Below, piece by piece: positions 24,516-33,576 of a DNA stretch of 64,000 nt. The stretch lies in assembly GCA_016711205.1 (NCBI GenBank), contig JADJTM010000003.1, positions 496,001 to 560,000 of the forward strand. The letters run 5' to 3'. The position numbers and the translations under genes were made by a program. This stretch comes from Micropruina sp. GTDB taxonomy: Bacteria > Actinomycetota > Actinomycetes > Propionibacteriales > Propionibacteriaceae. The stretch's first letter is position 1, and every line of letters begins with the position of its first letter. Under the pieces are notes generated by a model that worked only from the letters and a program-made list of their open reading frames with translations, ran no database searches and was not told the origin of the DNA.

Positions 24516-26591
24516 ATGGGGAACGACGGATTTCATGCCTGGCAATCGCCGCTGACGGCGCGGCAGTTGGCCGTGGCCGGCGTGCGGCTGGCCGAACCGC
24601 GCTACGACGGCGACGACCTGCACTGGCTGGAGGCGCGTCCGGCCGAGCAGGGACGGGTCGCGCTGATGCGTGAGCGCGCCGGTGTCGTGGCCGAGGTGGC
24701 GCCCGGGTTGAGCGTGCGCACCCGGGTGCATGAATACGGCGGCGGAGCCTGGGACGCCCGCGACGGGGTGGTCGTGATGAGCTCGGATCCGTCGGGCCAG
24801 TTGCTGCGGGTGGACGGCACGGAGCCGGACGTCTTCACTGAGCTGACCCCGGCCGGACGGGGCTGGCGATTCGCCGACCTGCGCGTGGTGCCGTCGTTGG
24901 GGCTGGTGCTCGCCGTGCGGGAGGATCATTCAGCCGCCGGCGAGGCGGTGAACACCCTGGTGGCGCTGCGATTGAACGGGCCCAACGACGATGGTGGCGC
25001 GATGCTGGCCCGCGGCGCCGACTTCTACGCCTGTCCCGCGTTGAGCGATGGGGGACGGCTGGCCTGGATGCAGTGGAACCACCCGTCGATGCCGTGGGAT
25101 TCGTGCTTCGTGCTGACCGGGCAGCTGGACGCCGAGAGCCTGGCGGTCTCGGGGGTGGAAGTTGTGGCGGGCGGTGCGGAGGAATCTGCGGTGCACCCGC
25201 TGTGGCGCGGTGAGGAGTTGCTGTTCTGTTCGGACCGGTCGGGGTTCTGGGAGCTCTACGCCGATGGTGGTCGAGATTCATCCGAAGACGAGGCAGCGCG
25301 AGATCCATCCGCCGGTCGGGACCCATTCGTTGGTCGGGACCCATCCACCGGTCGATACCCATCCACTGGTCGGAACCCATCCGCTGGTCGTGCTTGTCGA
25401 GACCCACGCCCACTGACCGCACTGGGCGCCGATCTGGTGGAGCCGTTCTGGGTGTTCGGACGGCGTCCGTACGCACTCACCGGTGCCGGCGACGTGGTGA
25501 TCCGCCCGCGCATCGACGGCCGCAGCCAACCGATGCTCGTGCGGGCGGGGGAGTACCTCGGGCTGACGACCGAGGTGGTCGACTGCGACAGCCTGGACGC
25601 GTGCGGAGACCGGATCGTGCTGCTGGCCCAGTTCGCGGACGTACCGACCGAGATCATCGAACTGCGCCCCGCACATCGGCGGGCGGTGCGCGCTGCAGCG
25701 CCCCGGGTGCTGGCGCCCGAGTGGGTGAGCCACGCCCAGCCGGTGACCTGGCCGGGAGAGGCGGGCGAGGTGCACGGCTGGTTCTACGAGCCGACCAATC
25801 CGCTGGTTGAGCCTGGCGTGGCCGAGGTCCGTCCGCCGGTTGAGCCTGTCGAAACCACGGATGCGAACGCCGCGGACGGGGCCTCGACCTCGACCGACGG
25901 GGCCTCCGCACGTCCGCCGTTGATCGTGATCAGTCACGGCGGGCCGACCGCGTTCTCCTCCAGCGGCTTCGACCTCGGCATTCAGTTCTGGACGACCCGG
26001 GGCTTCGCCGTGCTCGACGTCAACTACTCGGGCAGCAGCGGCTACGGGCGGGCGTACACCGACCGGCTGCGGGGGCAGTGGGGAGTGCTCGACGTGGCCG
26101 ACTGCATCGCCGGCGCGCGATCCCTTGCCGATGCCGGACGGGTGGACGGTGACCGCATGGTGATCCGCGGCGGCAGCGCCGGCGGGTTTACGACGCTGCG
26201 GGCGCTGACCACGTCCACCGTGTTCGCGGCCGGCTGCAGCCGCTACGGCATCGGCGACCTGGCCGCCCTGGCGACCGACACGCACAAGTTCGAGTCGCGC
26301 TACCTCGACGGTCTCGTCGGGCCCTGGCCGGCGGCGTCCGAGGTGTACGCGGAGCGCTCGCCGATCCACCACGTGGACGCTCTCAACTGCTCGATGCTGA
26401 TTTTGCAGGGCGAGGATGATGCCGTGGTGCCGCTCAACCAGGCGCGGTTGATGGCCGACGCCGTCCGGGCCAAGGGCCTCGAGGCGGAATTGATCGTGTT
26501 CGAGGGCGAGGGCCACGGCTTCCGCCGGGCAGAGACCATCGAGCGCGCACTGGAGGCCGAACTGGCCTTCTACGAGCGGGTGTTCGGGTAG
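24516..26591 (+). CDS. S9-family prolyl oligopeptidase-like serine peptidase
   Basis: A 691-residue alpha/beta-hydrolase peptidase of family S9 (acylaminoacyl peptidase/DPP-like). The N-terminal half is a beta-propeller (HEYGGGAWDARDGVVV, LLFCSDRSGFWELYADGG, EPFWVFGRRPYALTGAGDV). The C-terminal hydrolase domain has HGGPTAFSSSGFD, the nucleophile in RGGSAGGF (Ser near 553), Asp in GEDDAVVP (near 634) and His in GEGHGFRR (near 667). Two stretches look foreign: a run of GRDPST-type hexapeptides at about 265-290 encoded by an 18-bp tandem repeat, and VEPVETTDANAADGASTSTD near 445-465, which includes a copy of a genomic repeat. Both fall between structural units, so the enzyme may still fold. ATG at 24516; no signal peptide. 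Confidence 0.88.
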   Translation: MGNDGFHAWQSPLTARQLAVAGVRLAEPRYDGDDLHWLEARPAEQGRVALMRERAGVVAEVAPGLSVRTRVHEYGGGAWDARDGVVVMSSDPSGQLLRVDGTEPDVFTELTPAGRGWRFADLRVVPSLGLVLAVREDHSAAGEAVNTLVALRLNGPNDDGGAMLARGADFYACPALSDGGRLAWMQWNHPSMPWDSCFVLTGQLDAESLAVSGVEVVAGGAEESAVHPLWRGEELLFCSDRSGFWELYADGGRDSSEDEAARDPSAGRDPFVGRDPSTGRYPSTGRNPSAGRACRDPRPLTALGADLVEPFWVFGRRPYALTGAGDVVIRPRIDGRSQPMLVRAGEYLGLTTEVVDCDSLDACGDRIVLLAQFADVPTEIIELRPAHRRAVRAAAPRVLAPEWVSHAQPVTWPGEAGEVHGWFYEPTNPLVEPGVAEVRPPVEPVETTDANAADGASTSTDGASARPPLIVISHGGPTAFSSSGFDLGIQFWTTRGFAVLDVNYSGSSGYGRAYTDRLRGQWGVLDVADCIAGARSLADAGRVDGDRMVIRGGSAGGFTTLRALTTSTVFAAGCSRYGIGDLAALATDTHKFESRYLDGLVGPWPAASEVYAERSPIHHVDALNCSMLILQGEDDAVVPLNQARLMADAVRAKGLEAELIVFEGEGHGFRRAETIERALEAELAFYERVFG
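25314..25385 (+). repeat. 18-bp tandem repeat inside the S9 peptidase gene
   Basis: Four uninterrupted 18-bp units (GGTCGGGACCCATCCACC and variants) start at 25314, 25332, 25350 and 25368, with degenerate copies from about 25269 to 25313. Because 18 is a multiple of three, the array stays in frame and encodes a GRDPST-like hexapeptide repeat. Confidence 0.88.
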
Positions 26592-26756
26592 GGACTCGGC
26601 TGGTCGCGCTCGTCGAAACCCCTGGCGCCGCATCGGGACGGCTGGTCGGCCCAGAGCTGGAATGACGCCCGGCCGATCTCGACAGGCTCGATCACCGAGG
26701 GGTTCCCCGGGTCCTGCGCTGAGGCGCCCGGCCGGATCCGACAGGCTCGATCACCG
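25804..26756. repeat. Dispersed GACAGGCTC-type repeats in and after the S9 gene
   Basis: GGTTGAGCCTGTCGAAACC lies inside the S9 coding frame at 25838-25856, with a partial copy at 25804-25815. The reverse-orientation relative CCCGGCCGATCTCGACAGGC...CACCG (26668-26697) and a near copy (26727-26756) lie in the 3' intergenic stretch. The core CGACAGGCTC with flanking GGTT/AACC is a repeat type I associate with high-GC actinobacterial genomes. Bases 26592-26773 hold no gene. Confidence 0.7.
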
Positions 26757-26773
26757 GATGCGGGCTCAGTCGC

Positions 26774-27637
26774 TCAGGACCCCACCGCGATGCGTTGCGT
26801 CATCGTCCAATGTTCGCCGGGCAGCAGCGTGACCGCGTCGGCATACGCGTTGGCCGCCTCGACGCAGACGAAGCCGGTCCACTCACCCTCGCCGATGTCG
26901 GCAATGCTTGCAGCAGCTTCCGCCCAGGGATTCCACACCACCATGTTGGCTGATCCGGACGTGCTGAGCACGAGTCGCCGCTGAAAGCCGGGATCGTCCA
27001 CGCTCACCTCCTCGCTGTGCATGTAGACGCGGTCGGTGGGGCCGGTGAGCGCCAGCGGCCCGCTCTGCTCGTTGTCGAAGAGTTCGTCGCCGGCCACCTT
27101 GTCGAGGTAGCGGGCACCGTCCAGACCGTCGATGGTGACGCTGCGCACGTCGCTGACGGCCAGGTAGGTGTGCAGCGCCTCCTCGAAGGTGAAGGGCTCG
27201 TCGTCGTGGTTTTCGACCCGCAGCGACACCTCGAGATGGCTGGCCGCAAACGTGACGCTGAGCCGCGCCTGATACGGAGCGGGGAAGAACCGCTGGTCAC
27301 CCGTGACCCTCTGGTCGATCTCGTAGTCGACGTGCAGGGCATGGTGGGTTTCGTGCACCTTCGCCCGCGCCCACGACACCGTGCGGACGAAGCCGTGCGG
27401 CGGCGTCCGATCGTGGTTGAGACCGGGACCGAACCACGGGAAGCAGATCGGGATGCCGCCGCGGATCGGCTTACCGGGTTCGAACGCGCTGGCCGAACTG
27501 AGCCACAGCACCGGGTGTGCGGCGCCGTCCGGCTGCCACGCCCACACCTGCGCGCCGTGGTCGAAGACGCCGTAGTGACCGGATCCCGGGTGGGCTTCGA
27601 TGCCCGGCAGGGGTTGCTCGCTACTGAGTTGACTCAT
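26774..27637 (-). CDS. D-hexose-6-phosphate mutarotase
   Basis: A 287-residue YeaD-type galactose-mutarotase-fold enzyme that interconverts alpha and beta anomers of glucose-6-phosphate. Seen: HYGVFDHGAQVWAWQPDG, PIRGGIPICFPWFGPGLNHD, HGFVRTVSW with the catalytic histidine, the EEALHTYLAVSDVRSVTIDG segment, and the second part VVWNPWAEAAA with the late glutamate in GFVCVEAANA. Phosphate-binding arginines in the GGIPICFPWFG region fit the hexose-6-phosphate subgroup rather than GalM. The ATG at 27637 is the first in-frame start near the fold. It stands between the S9 peptidase and the polysaccharide locus. Confidence 0.88.
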   Translation of the reverse strand: MSQLSSEQPLPGIEAHPGSGHYGVFDHGAQVWAWQPDGAAHPVLWLSSASAFEPGKPIRGGIPICFPWFGPGLNHDRTPPHGFVRTVSWARAKVHETHHALHVDYEIDQRVTGDQRFFPAPYQARLSVTFAASHLEVSLRVENHDDEPFTFEEALHTYLAVSDVRSVTIDGLDGARYLDKVAGDELFDNEQSGPLALTGPTDRVYMHSEEVSVDDPGFQRRLVLSTSGSANMVVWNPWAEAAASIADIGEGEWTGFVCVEAANAYADAVTLLPGEHWTMTQRIAVGS

Positions 27638-27732
27638 GAAAATGGAGCCTACGGTGCATCACCGAGCAAGGGACAGGTCTGCCACAAGGGGTTCGGTGCG
27701 TCGCGGAACAGAGCAGATTCGCGGAACGGAAC

Positions 27733-27921
27733 AGCACTGCGGATCCGTTGGGTAGCGGATCCGCAGCGCTGGGTGAGAAGCCGCGGGTAAGGCTCCTGCA
27801 AGGCCGCGCGATGTCGTAACGCGGGGGCGTCCGTGATCGGGCGGCCTGGTCTGGTCAAGACACTGCGGGACCGCCGTAACGATCCCGCAGTGCCGGGTGA
27901 GAGCCGGGGGGATGGCTCTCA
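27733..27921. terminator. Cluster of three hairpins downstream of the glycosyltransferase gene
   Basis: Three stems follow one another: 27733-27746 with 27757-27770 (13 of 14 pairs, CTGCGGATCC core), CACTGCGGGA/TCCCGCAGTG (27861-27870 with 27883-27892) and TGAGAGCC/GGCTCTCA (27898-27905 with 27914-27921). The last begins 10 bases after the stop of the minus-strand sugar transferase and is the likeliest terminator. None has a T-tract. The 27638-27931 gap contains no gene; the stems also lie upstream of the mutarotase gene and could form part of its leader. Confidence 0.5.
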
Positions 27922-27931
27922 GTTCATGGGT

Positions 27932-29401
27932 TCAGTATGCGCCCCGTGAGCCGAGCACGGCCCCGGCGGTGCGCATCATGATGGACAGGTCCTGCATCAC
28001 CGACCAGTTGTCGACGTAGTACACGTCGAGCCGGACGGTGTCGTCCCAGCTCAGGTCGGAACGCCCCGACACCTGCCACAGGCCGGTCAGACCGGGGCGC
28101 ACGTCGAGCCGGCGAACCGCGTCGCGCGAGTACAGCTCGACCTCACGAGGCAGGGCCGGACGAGGCCCGACCAGGCTCATGTCGCCCCGCAGCACGTTCC
28201 AGAACTGGGGCACCTCGTCGATCGAGAAACGGCGGATGAACTGGCCGACGCGGGTGATCCGCGGATCGCGGGCCATCTTGAACAACACTCCGTTGCCCTC
28301 GTTCATCGCCTCAAGTTCGGCCTTGCGAGCCTCGGCGTCCACCACCATCGAACGGATCTTGAAGCACTCGAACTCGTCGCCGCGCCGTCCAACCCGGACC
28401 TGCTTGAAGAAGATCGAACCGCCGTCCTCCAGTTTGATCGCAATCGCGACGGCCAGCAGGATCGGGGAGGCGAACAGCAGGAACAGCGACGAGCCCAGAA
28501 TGTCGAAGGTGCGCTTGATCCAGCGCGCGGCCTCCATCGCCTGCGGACGATCGACCTGCACCAACGGCAGCCCGGCCACCGGACGGGCGGTGAGCCGCTC
28601 CGAGCTGATGTCGGTCAGAGCGGGCACCACCATCATCTGGGTGTCGTGCTCTTCGAGCTCCCACGCCATGCGCTTGAAGTGCTGGCTGTCGGGGAACGAG
28701 CCTTCGGCGAAGATCACCGTGTGCACGTCGGTCTCGCGGACCAGATCGACCACCTGGCAGACCTTGCCCAACACCGGCAGGCCGCAATCGGTCTCTTCGA
28801 TGTCAGCCGGGGTCACGGCACCGATCACCTGGTAGCCCAGCCACTTCTCGCGGCGCAGCACCTGCACCACCTCGTCGATGTGCTTGGGTGACCCGGCGAC
28901 CAGCACGGGTGCCTGGAACATGCCCTTGGTGCGTAGGCGCTTCATGGTGCGACGCCGTCCTAGACGCAGCGTCAACAGCGCCGGCACTGCGAGCAGGAAC
29001 AGCAGAATGAAGAAGCCGCGCGACAGGTCGTACTTGCTCAAGAAGAAGGCAATGCCGAGTGCGCCGGCGGTGGTTCCGGAGGCCAGGGTGATCCGCTGGT
29101 ACTCGACCATGCCGGTCTGCAGGTGGGGCAGCGAGTAGCCGCCGAACACCGCGATCATCAGGATCCAGAGGCCGGGCATGCCGTAGGCGAGCCACAGCGG
29201 CACCTCGTGATGGGTGTCGAGCATCAGGCTGTCCAGACCGAAGCGGCCCGAGTATGCCGCCAGAACTGCGACCACGAGCACCATCGCGTCGCCGAGCGCC
29301 AGGATGGTCTGGCGAGCAACAGTGCTGCGCTGAAGGCGTTGCAGAAGAGTGTGGTTGAACTGAAGCCGAGCAGCGCGCACACGCACATCGAGCGTCGTCA
29401 T
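27932..29401 (-). CDS. Polyprenyl phosphate sugar phosphotransferase (initiating enzyme of EPS synthesis)
   Basis: A 489-residue polyisoprenyl-phosphate hexose-1-phosphate transferase of the WbaP/CpsE kind, which loads the first sugar onto undecaprenyl phosphate at the inner membrane. Seen: an N-terminal membrane domain with four or five helices (ILALGDAMVLVVAVLAAYSG, ILLFLLAVPALLTLRLG), a central Rossmann-like region (APVLVAGSPKHIDEVVQVL), a fifth helix (ILGSSLFLLFASPILLAVAI) and the conserved catalytic part (GGSIFFKQVRVGRRGDEFEC, FKIRSMVVDAE, VLRGDMSLVGPRPALPREVE, VRPGLTGLWQVSGRSD). ATG at 29401; the ribosome site is a run of seven Gs. It marks the start of the polysaccharide locus. Confidence 0.93.
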   Translation of the reverse strand: MTTLDVRVRAARLQFNHTLLQRLQRSTVARQTILALGDAMVLVVAVLAAYSGRFGLDSLMLDTHHEVPLWLAYGMPGLWILMIAVFGGYSLPHLQTGMVEYQRITLASGTTAGALGIAFFLSKYDLSRGFFILLFLLAVPALLTLRLGRRRTMKRLRTKGMFQAPVLVAGSPKHIDEVVQVLRREKWLGYQVIGAVTPADIEETDCGLPVLGKVCQVVDLVRETDVHTVIFAEGSFPDSQHFKRMAWELEEHDTQMMVVPALTDISSERLTARPVAGLPLVQVDRPQAMEAARWIKRTFDILGSSLFLLFASPILLAVAIAIKLEDGGSIFFKQVRVGRRGDEFECFKIRSMVVDAEARKAELEAMNEGNGVLFKMARDPRITRVGQFIRRFSIDEVPQFWNVLRGDMSLVGPRPALPREVELYSRDAVRRLDVRPGLTGLWQVSGRSDLSWDDTVRLDVYYVDNWSVMQDLSIMMRTAGAVLGSRGAY

Positions 29402-29479
29402 GAAGTGGTTCCCCCCCGAGAACGTTCCGCGAGATCCCCCGAACTCGCGCGTGAGCGCCCCCCGGAGCTCACGATGCAG

Positions 29480-29509
29480 ATTCTGGCACAACGGTCGCAG
29501 TCCCGGCAA
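29480..29509 (-). promoter_or_regulatory. Weak sigma-70-like promoter upstream of the initiating transferase
   Basis: On the minus strand TTGCCG (29509-29504) and CAGAAT (29485-29480) are separated by 18 bases and lie about 80 bases upstream of the transferase ATG. Both hexamers match the consensus at four positions. The remainder of the gap 29402-29690 contains no gene. Confidence 0.3.
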
Positions 29510-29690
29510 CGTCGACTCGCCTGTCGGACGTCCGCAGCCGCGGGGTAGAACTGCGTAGGCGGTGTGCTCTTCGGCCGGCGCGACGAACCCGCTCAGGCTG
29601 CGGACGTGCCCGACAACTCAGCCCGCCGGATGTTCAGAACCTTCCGGTGGGTCGGATGAACCAACCCGCACGGTTCGTGAGCGCCGGCGG

Positions 29691-30995
29691 TCATCGCCGA
29701 ATTTTTCGCGCCTCCAAGTAGTACCGCTTGTCTTGCGCCTCGCCCAAGGAGAACGTCTTTCGCGGTAGTGCACCGTCCGCCACGATCGAGGCGAAAAACG
29801 TGTCTTTCGCCACCTGAGGCAGCAGCAGACCGATGTTGCCGGGGGCGCGTCCCAATTCCTCGGTGACGTCTGCCCCGTGGATGTAGTCCACGGTTGCGGC
29901 GCCCCTCTCGCTCAAGGAATCGATCACGCGCTGCAGGGTGCCGGCGGCGATGCTGGCGACAGGCTCGTCCAGCCGATAGATCGCAGGGCCCTGCGCGTCG
30001 ACATAACCGAACGCCTGCCGTCCGGGCTCTTCGATGGCTCGCAGCACCTCATCGATGGTGACCGCCGCGGTGCGTTCGAAAGAGCGGCAGTGGGCGTCGA
30101 GTTCGGTCTCGAAGGCTGCGCGATCCGTTGCGAAGAGAACCCGGTGAATCGGTTCGAATTCGAGCCCCTCGTCGTAGATGTTCTCGATTTCGACCATGCA
30201 GTAGCGGGCCTGATGGTTCGTTCTCTGCTCTTCGGTCAGGCTCTCGCGCACGTCGTTCCAGATGCTCTTCGCCGTGGCGAAGCTGTGGTTGCCATCGCCC
30301 ATCGCGAACAGCAGGGGATTGGCCGGATCGAGCCCCTGGTGCAGCCGGAGCAGGCCGCCGGCCACCGCATCCACGTCGTCGGGGGAGTCGATCGCCCACC
30401 CGGTCACTCGTCCGCCGTCCAGCATCAGCGTGGTGTCGTAGAGCTGGGTGAGCCGCTCGGTGGCGTCGATCAGTGGTTCGATCACGGCACGATCCGCGTC
30501 ACTGATCAGCACCATGATGTGCGGCAGTTCGAGCGGTGCGTTGCGCCGGATCGCGACCCGCGGGGGTAGGCGGTCGAGAATGGTGCCCTCCGTGGCGCGG
30601 ATCAGCGTGCGCGCGTCCGGGTCCCACGAGTAGTGCTCCAGGTCGAGCGCCACCATCAGGCCCCAGCGGACGACCCCGTGCCGGGTCTCTCGGCGCACCA
30701 GCACCATCGTGTCGGGGTGCTCCGCGAAGAGGCCGTCGTTCAGGTAGTCGCTCATCGTGGCGTTGATCGCGGCGATGCGGCGCTCCGGGTCGGGTTCGTC
30801 TAGGTACACCTCGGGAAAGGTCAACCGCAGCGCGGACGGTGCCTCGCCCACGGTCGCCTCGACCTGCTGCCAGTAGTCGGGCTGGCTGGTGAACTGATCG
30901 CAGGCCACCACCGCCCACGCGTGCAGGTCGGAGGTCGGCAGCAGAACGTCGGGTACTCGAACCCCGATGCCTGCCAGAGCTGCGGTGGCGTCCAT
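29691..30995 (-). CDS. DUF1015 family protein
   Basis: A 434-residue DUF1015 protein. Conserved features seen: IGVRVPDVLLPTSDLHAWAV at the N-terminus (residues about 8-28), the FTSQPDYWQQVEATVG region, LPHIMVLISDADRAVIEPLI, and the strongly conserved FAMGDGNHSFATAKSIWND with its GDGNHS loop near the middle, resembling nucleotide- or metal-binding loops. The family occurs widely in anaerobes and actinobacteria and is sometimes described as an uncharacterised conserved protein without known activity. ATG at 30995 is chosen because the upstream extension is low-complexity. It lies inside the polysaccharide locus but is not obviously part of it. Confidence 0.85.
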   Translation of the reverse strand: MDATAALAGIGVRVPDVLLPTSDLHAWAVVACDQFTSQPDYWQQVEATVGEAPSALRLTFPEVYLDEPDPERRIAAINATMSDYLNDGLFAEHPDTMVLVRRETRHGVVRWGLMVALDLEHYSWDPDARTLIRATEGTILDRLPPRVAIRRNAPLELPHIMVLISDADRAVIEPLIDATERLTQLYDTTLMLDGGRVTGWAIDSPDDVDAVAGGLLRLHQGLDPANPLLFAMGDGNHSFATAKSIWNDVRESLTEEQRTNHQARYCMVEIENIYDEGLEFEPIHRVLFATDRAAFETELDAHCRSFERTAAVTIDEVLRAIEEPGRQAFGYVDAQGPAIYRLDEPVASIAAGTLQRVIDSLSERGAATVDYIHGADVTEELGRAPGNIGLLLPQVAKDTFFASIVADGALPRKTFSLGEAQDKRYYLEARKIRR

Positions 30996-31125
30996 GCCCT
31001 TCACGGTAGCGAAGCTGCTCGGTCGTGAGGGACGGGGCGGGCTGGCTGAGATCCGGCGGCTGGCCGGGACGATCAGGGTCGGCTCCCGCTGATCGATGCT
31101 CGACCAACGATGGATCAGTGTTTCC

Positions 31126-32511
31126 TCAGCTGGCCAGGTACTCCTGCAGCCGCTCGTCCGCGCTGGCGGGTTCGAAGCCCGCGTTGGCGAGCTGGGCGAG
31201 CTGCAGGGTGCTGTGTACCGGACGCGGCGCCATCTGCTTGCCTGCGAAGTACTCCGCGGTGGTGACCTCGGTGACGTCGTCGGCGGAGCGTCCACGCAGC
31301 TCGAAGACCCGCTTGGCGATGTCCGCCCAACTCTGCGTGGGGCCGGTGTTGGTCAGGTTGTACGTGCCGCCCGGTGCGTCGGTCGTGATCAGGTGCACGA
31401 TGCCGGCCGCCAGGTCGGTGGTGAAGGTGAGCCGCCCGTACTGATCGCCGACCACACTCGGCTTGACCCCCTTGTCGGCCAGGGACGCCATCGTGCGGAC
31501 GAAGTTGTTGCCGTCGCCGATCACCCACGACGTCCGGACGATCCAGTGGCGAGAGAGCGTCGCCACCAGGGCATCACCCGCGGCCTTGGTCTGGCCGTAC
31601 ACGCCGAGTGGACTGAATGCCTCATTCTCGGTGTGGACCTCCGCGGTGCCGTCGAACACGTAGTCGGTTGAGACGTGGACGAGCGGAATTCGGTGGGCAC
31701 GGGCCACCTCGACGAGGCGACTCAGGCAGGTCACGTTGACGTCCCAGCAGGCGCGTCGACCTTCGTCGGTCTCGGCGGCATCGACCGCGGTGTAGGCGGC
31801 GGCGTTGATGATGGTGCCGACCTGACCCCACGGAACCGATGCCAGCGAGGCGGGCTCCCGCAGGTCGAACTCGGGCAGATCGAGGCCCAGGGCGTGCGGC
31901 AACAGGGCGGTGAGGGCCCGTCCGAGTTGCCCCTTGGCCCCGACGATGACGGTGCGTTTGGGTGCCATCGGGGTGACCTCGTCAAGCCGAGGGTGGGCGC
32001 GGTCGGCGTCCGAGATCTCGGCCCGATCGAGCGGGATCGGCCAGCCGATCGCCACCGTCTCGTCGGCCAGGTTCAGGTAGGTGTAGGAGTCGCGGGCGTC
32101 CGGGCTCCAGTGTTCGTTGACCAGGTAGGAGTAGACGGTGTCGGCTTCGAGCGCCTGGTATCCGTTCGCCACCCCGCGTGGCACGAAAACCGCCTTGTCG
32201 GGGCCCATGTCGAGAGTGAACGAGCGGCCGAAACCGGGGCCCGGACGCAGGTCGACCCACGCCCCGAAGATGCGTCCGTGAGCCAGGGAGATCAGTTTGT
32301 CCCAGGGCTCGGCGTGCAGGCCGCGGGTGCTGCCGGCCGTGGCGTTGAACGACATGTTGTTCTGCACAGGGCCGAAGTCGGGCAGGCCGAGTTCGAGCAT
32401 CTTGGCGCGCTGCCAGTTCTCCTTGAACCAGCCTCGGGCGTCGCCGTGCAGGGGCAGGTCGAAGACCAGCAGGCCCGAGATGTCGGTGTGGTGCACGGTG
32501 AGGGCGGCCAT
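31126..32511 (-). CDS. rmlCD: Bifunctional dTDP-4-dehydrorhamnose 3,5-epimerase / reductase
   Basis: A fusion of RmlC (about residues 1-165) and RmlD (about 170-461), performing the last two steps of dTDP-L-rhamnose synthesis. RmlC part: LPLHGDARGWFKENWQRAKM, NMSFNATAGSTRGLHAEPWD (catalytic His), VFVPRGVANGYQALEADTVY. RmlD part begins at VIVGAKGQLGRALTALLPHA (NADPH Rossmann), then AAAYTAVDAAE, HVSTDYVFDGTA with the YxxxK pair in VYGQTKAAGD, and ends GFEPASADERLQEYLAS. The ATG at 32511 shares one base with the rmlB stop (TGATG). The fusion guarantees equal amounts of both enzymes and is a known actinobacterial arrangement. Confidence 0.93.
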   Translation of the reverse strand: MAALTVHHTDISGLLVFDLPLHGDARGWFKENWQRAKMLELGLPDFGPVQNNMSFNATAGSTRGLHAEPWDKLISLAHGRIFGAWVDLRPGPGFGRSFTLDMGPDKAVFVPRGVANGYQALEADTVYSYLVNEHWSPDARDSYTYLNLADETVAIGWPIPLDRAEISDADRAHPRLDEVTPMAPKRTVIVGAKGQLGRALTALLPHALGLDLPEFDLREPASLASVPWGQVGTIINAAAYTAVDAAETDEGRRACWDVNVTCLSRLVEVARAHRIPLVHVSTDYVFDGTAEVHTENEAFSPLGVYGQTKAAGDALVATLSRHWIVRTSWVIGDGNNFVRTMASLADKGVKPSVVGDQYGRLTFTTDLAAGIVHLITTDAPGGTYNLTNTGPTQSWADIAKRVFELRGRSADDVTEVTTAEYFAGKQMAPRPVHSTLQLAQLANAGFEPASADERLQEYLAS

Positions 32512-33509
32512 CACTGTCCCGTCTTCGCGTACTTGGCTTCGGTCGCCGCCTTCATCGGACGCCACCAGGCCTCGTTGGCGCGGTACCAGTCGATGGTGTC
32601 GGCCAGGCCGGAGCGGAAGTCGGGGAAGCGCGGCGTCCAGCCGAGTTCGGTGCGCAGCCGGGTGGCGTCGATCGCGTAGCGCAGATCGTGGCCCGGCCGG
32701 TCGTTGACGTGGTCGTAGGCGTCCGGCGCCTCTCCCATCAACTCGAGGAGCAGCTCGATCACGGTCTTGTTGTTGAGCTCGCCGTCGGCGCCGATCAGGT
32801 AGGTCTCGCCGATCACGCCGCGGTCGATGATGTCGAGGACGGCGGCGTTGTGGTCGTCGACATGGATCCAGTCGCGCACGTTCTCACCGGCGCCGTACAG
32901 CTTGGGCCGGATGCCGTCGATCACGTTGGTGATCTGCCGCGGGATGAACTTCTCCACGTGCTGGTAGGGGCCGTAGTTGTTGGAGCAGTTGCTGATCGTG
33001 GCCCGGACGCCGAAGCTGCGCACCCAGGCGCGCACCAGCAGGTCGGAGCCGGCCTTGCTGGAGCTGTACGGGCTGGACGGGTTGTAGGGCGTGTTCTCGG
33101 TGAACTTGGCCGGATCGTCGAGTTCGAGGTCGCCGTACACCTCGTCGGTGGAGATGTGGTGGTAGCGCTTGTCGTGGCGGCGGACGGCCTGCAGCAGCTC
33201 GTAGGTGCCGACCAGGTTGGTCTGGATGAACGGCGACGGGTCGTTGAGCGAGTTGTCGTTGTGCGACTCGGCGGCGAAATGCACGGTGATGTCGTGGCCG
33301 GCGACCAGCCGGTCCACCAGGGCGGCGTCGCAGATCGAACCGACCTCGAGACGGAAGCGACTGGTCGGCAGGCCGGACAGCGACGCGGTGTTGCCGGCGT
33401 AGGTGAGGGCGTCCAGCACGGTCACGGTGTGATCGGTGTGGTCGAGGACATGCCTGACGAAATTGCAGCCGATGAATCCGGCTCCGCCGGTGACGAGAAG
33501 CGACGACAT
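32511..33509 (-). CDS. rmlB: dTDP-glucose 4,6-dehydratase
   Basis: Extended SDR enzyme, 332 residues, second step of dTDP-L-rhamnose synthesis. Seen: LLVTGGAGFIGCNFVRHV, VLDALTYAGNTASL, FAAESHNDNSL (the family's HVDRS-like region, here with Asn), catalytic STDEVYGDLEL with Thr/Asp/Glu, YSSSKAGSDLLVRAW with the Tyr-Lys pair, NNYGPYQHVEKFIP, and RDWIHVDDHNAA. ATG at 33509. It is divergent from rmlA over a 67-base gap that must hold both promoters, and is coupled to rmlCD downstream. Together rmlA, rmlB and rmlCD form a complete pathway from glucose-1-phosphate and dTTP. Confidence 0.94.
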   Translation of the reverse strand: MSSLLVTGGAGFIGCNFVRHVLDHTDHTVTVLDALTYAGNTASLSGLPTSRFRLEVGSICDAALVDRLVAGHDITVHFAAESHNDNSLNDPSPFIQTNLVGTYELLQAVRRHDKRYHHISTDEVYGDLELDDPAKFTENTPYNPSSPYSSSKAGSDLLVRAWVRSFGVRATISNCSNNYGPYQHVEKFIPRQITNVIDGIRPKLYGAGENVRDWIHVDDHNAAVLDIIDRGVIGETYLIGADGELNNKTVIELLLELMGEAPDAYDHVNDRPGHDLRYAIDATRLRTELGWTPRFPDFRSGLADTIDWYRANEAWWRPMKAATEAKYAKTGQ

Positions 33510-33576
33510 GAGGGGCATCCTATTGGCTCGCATCCGCGCGTTCGCGGCCCAGCCGGTTCATGGCAGGATTCCAGCC

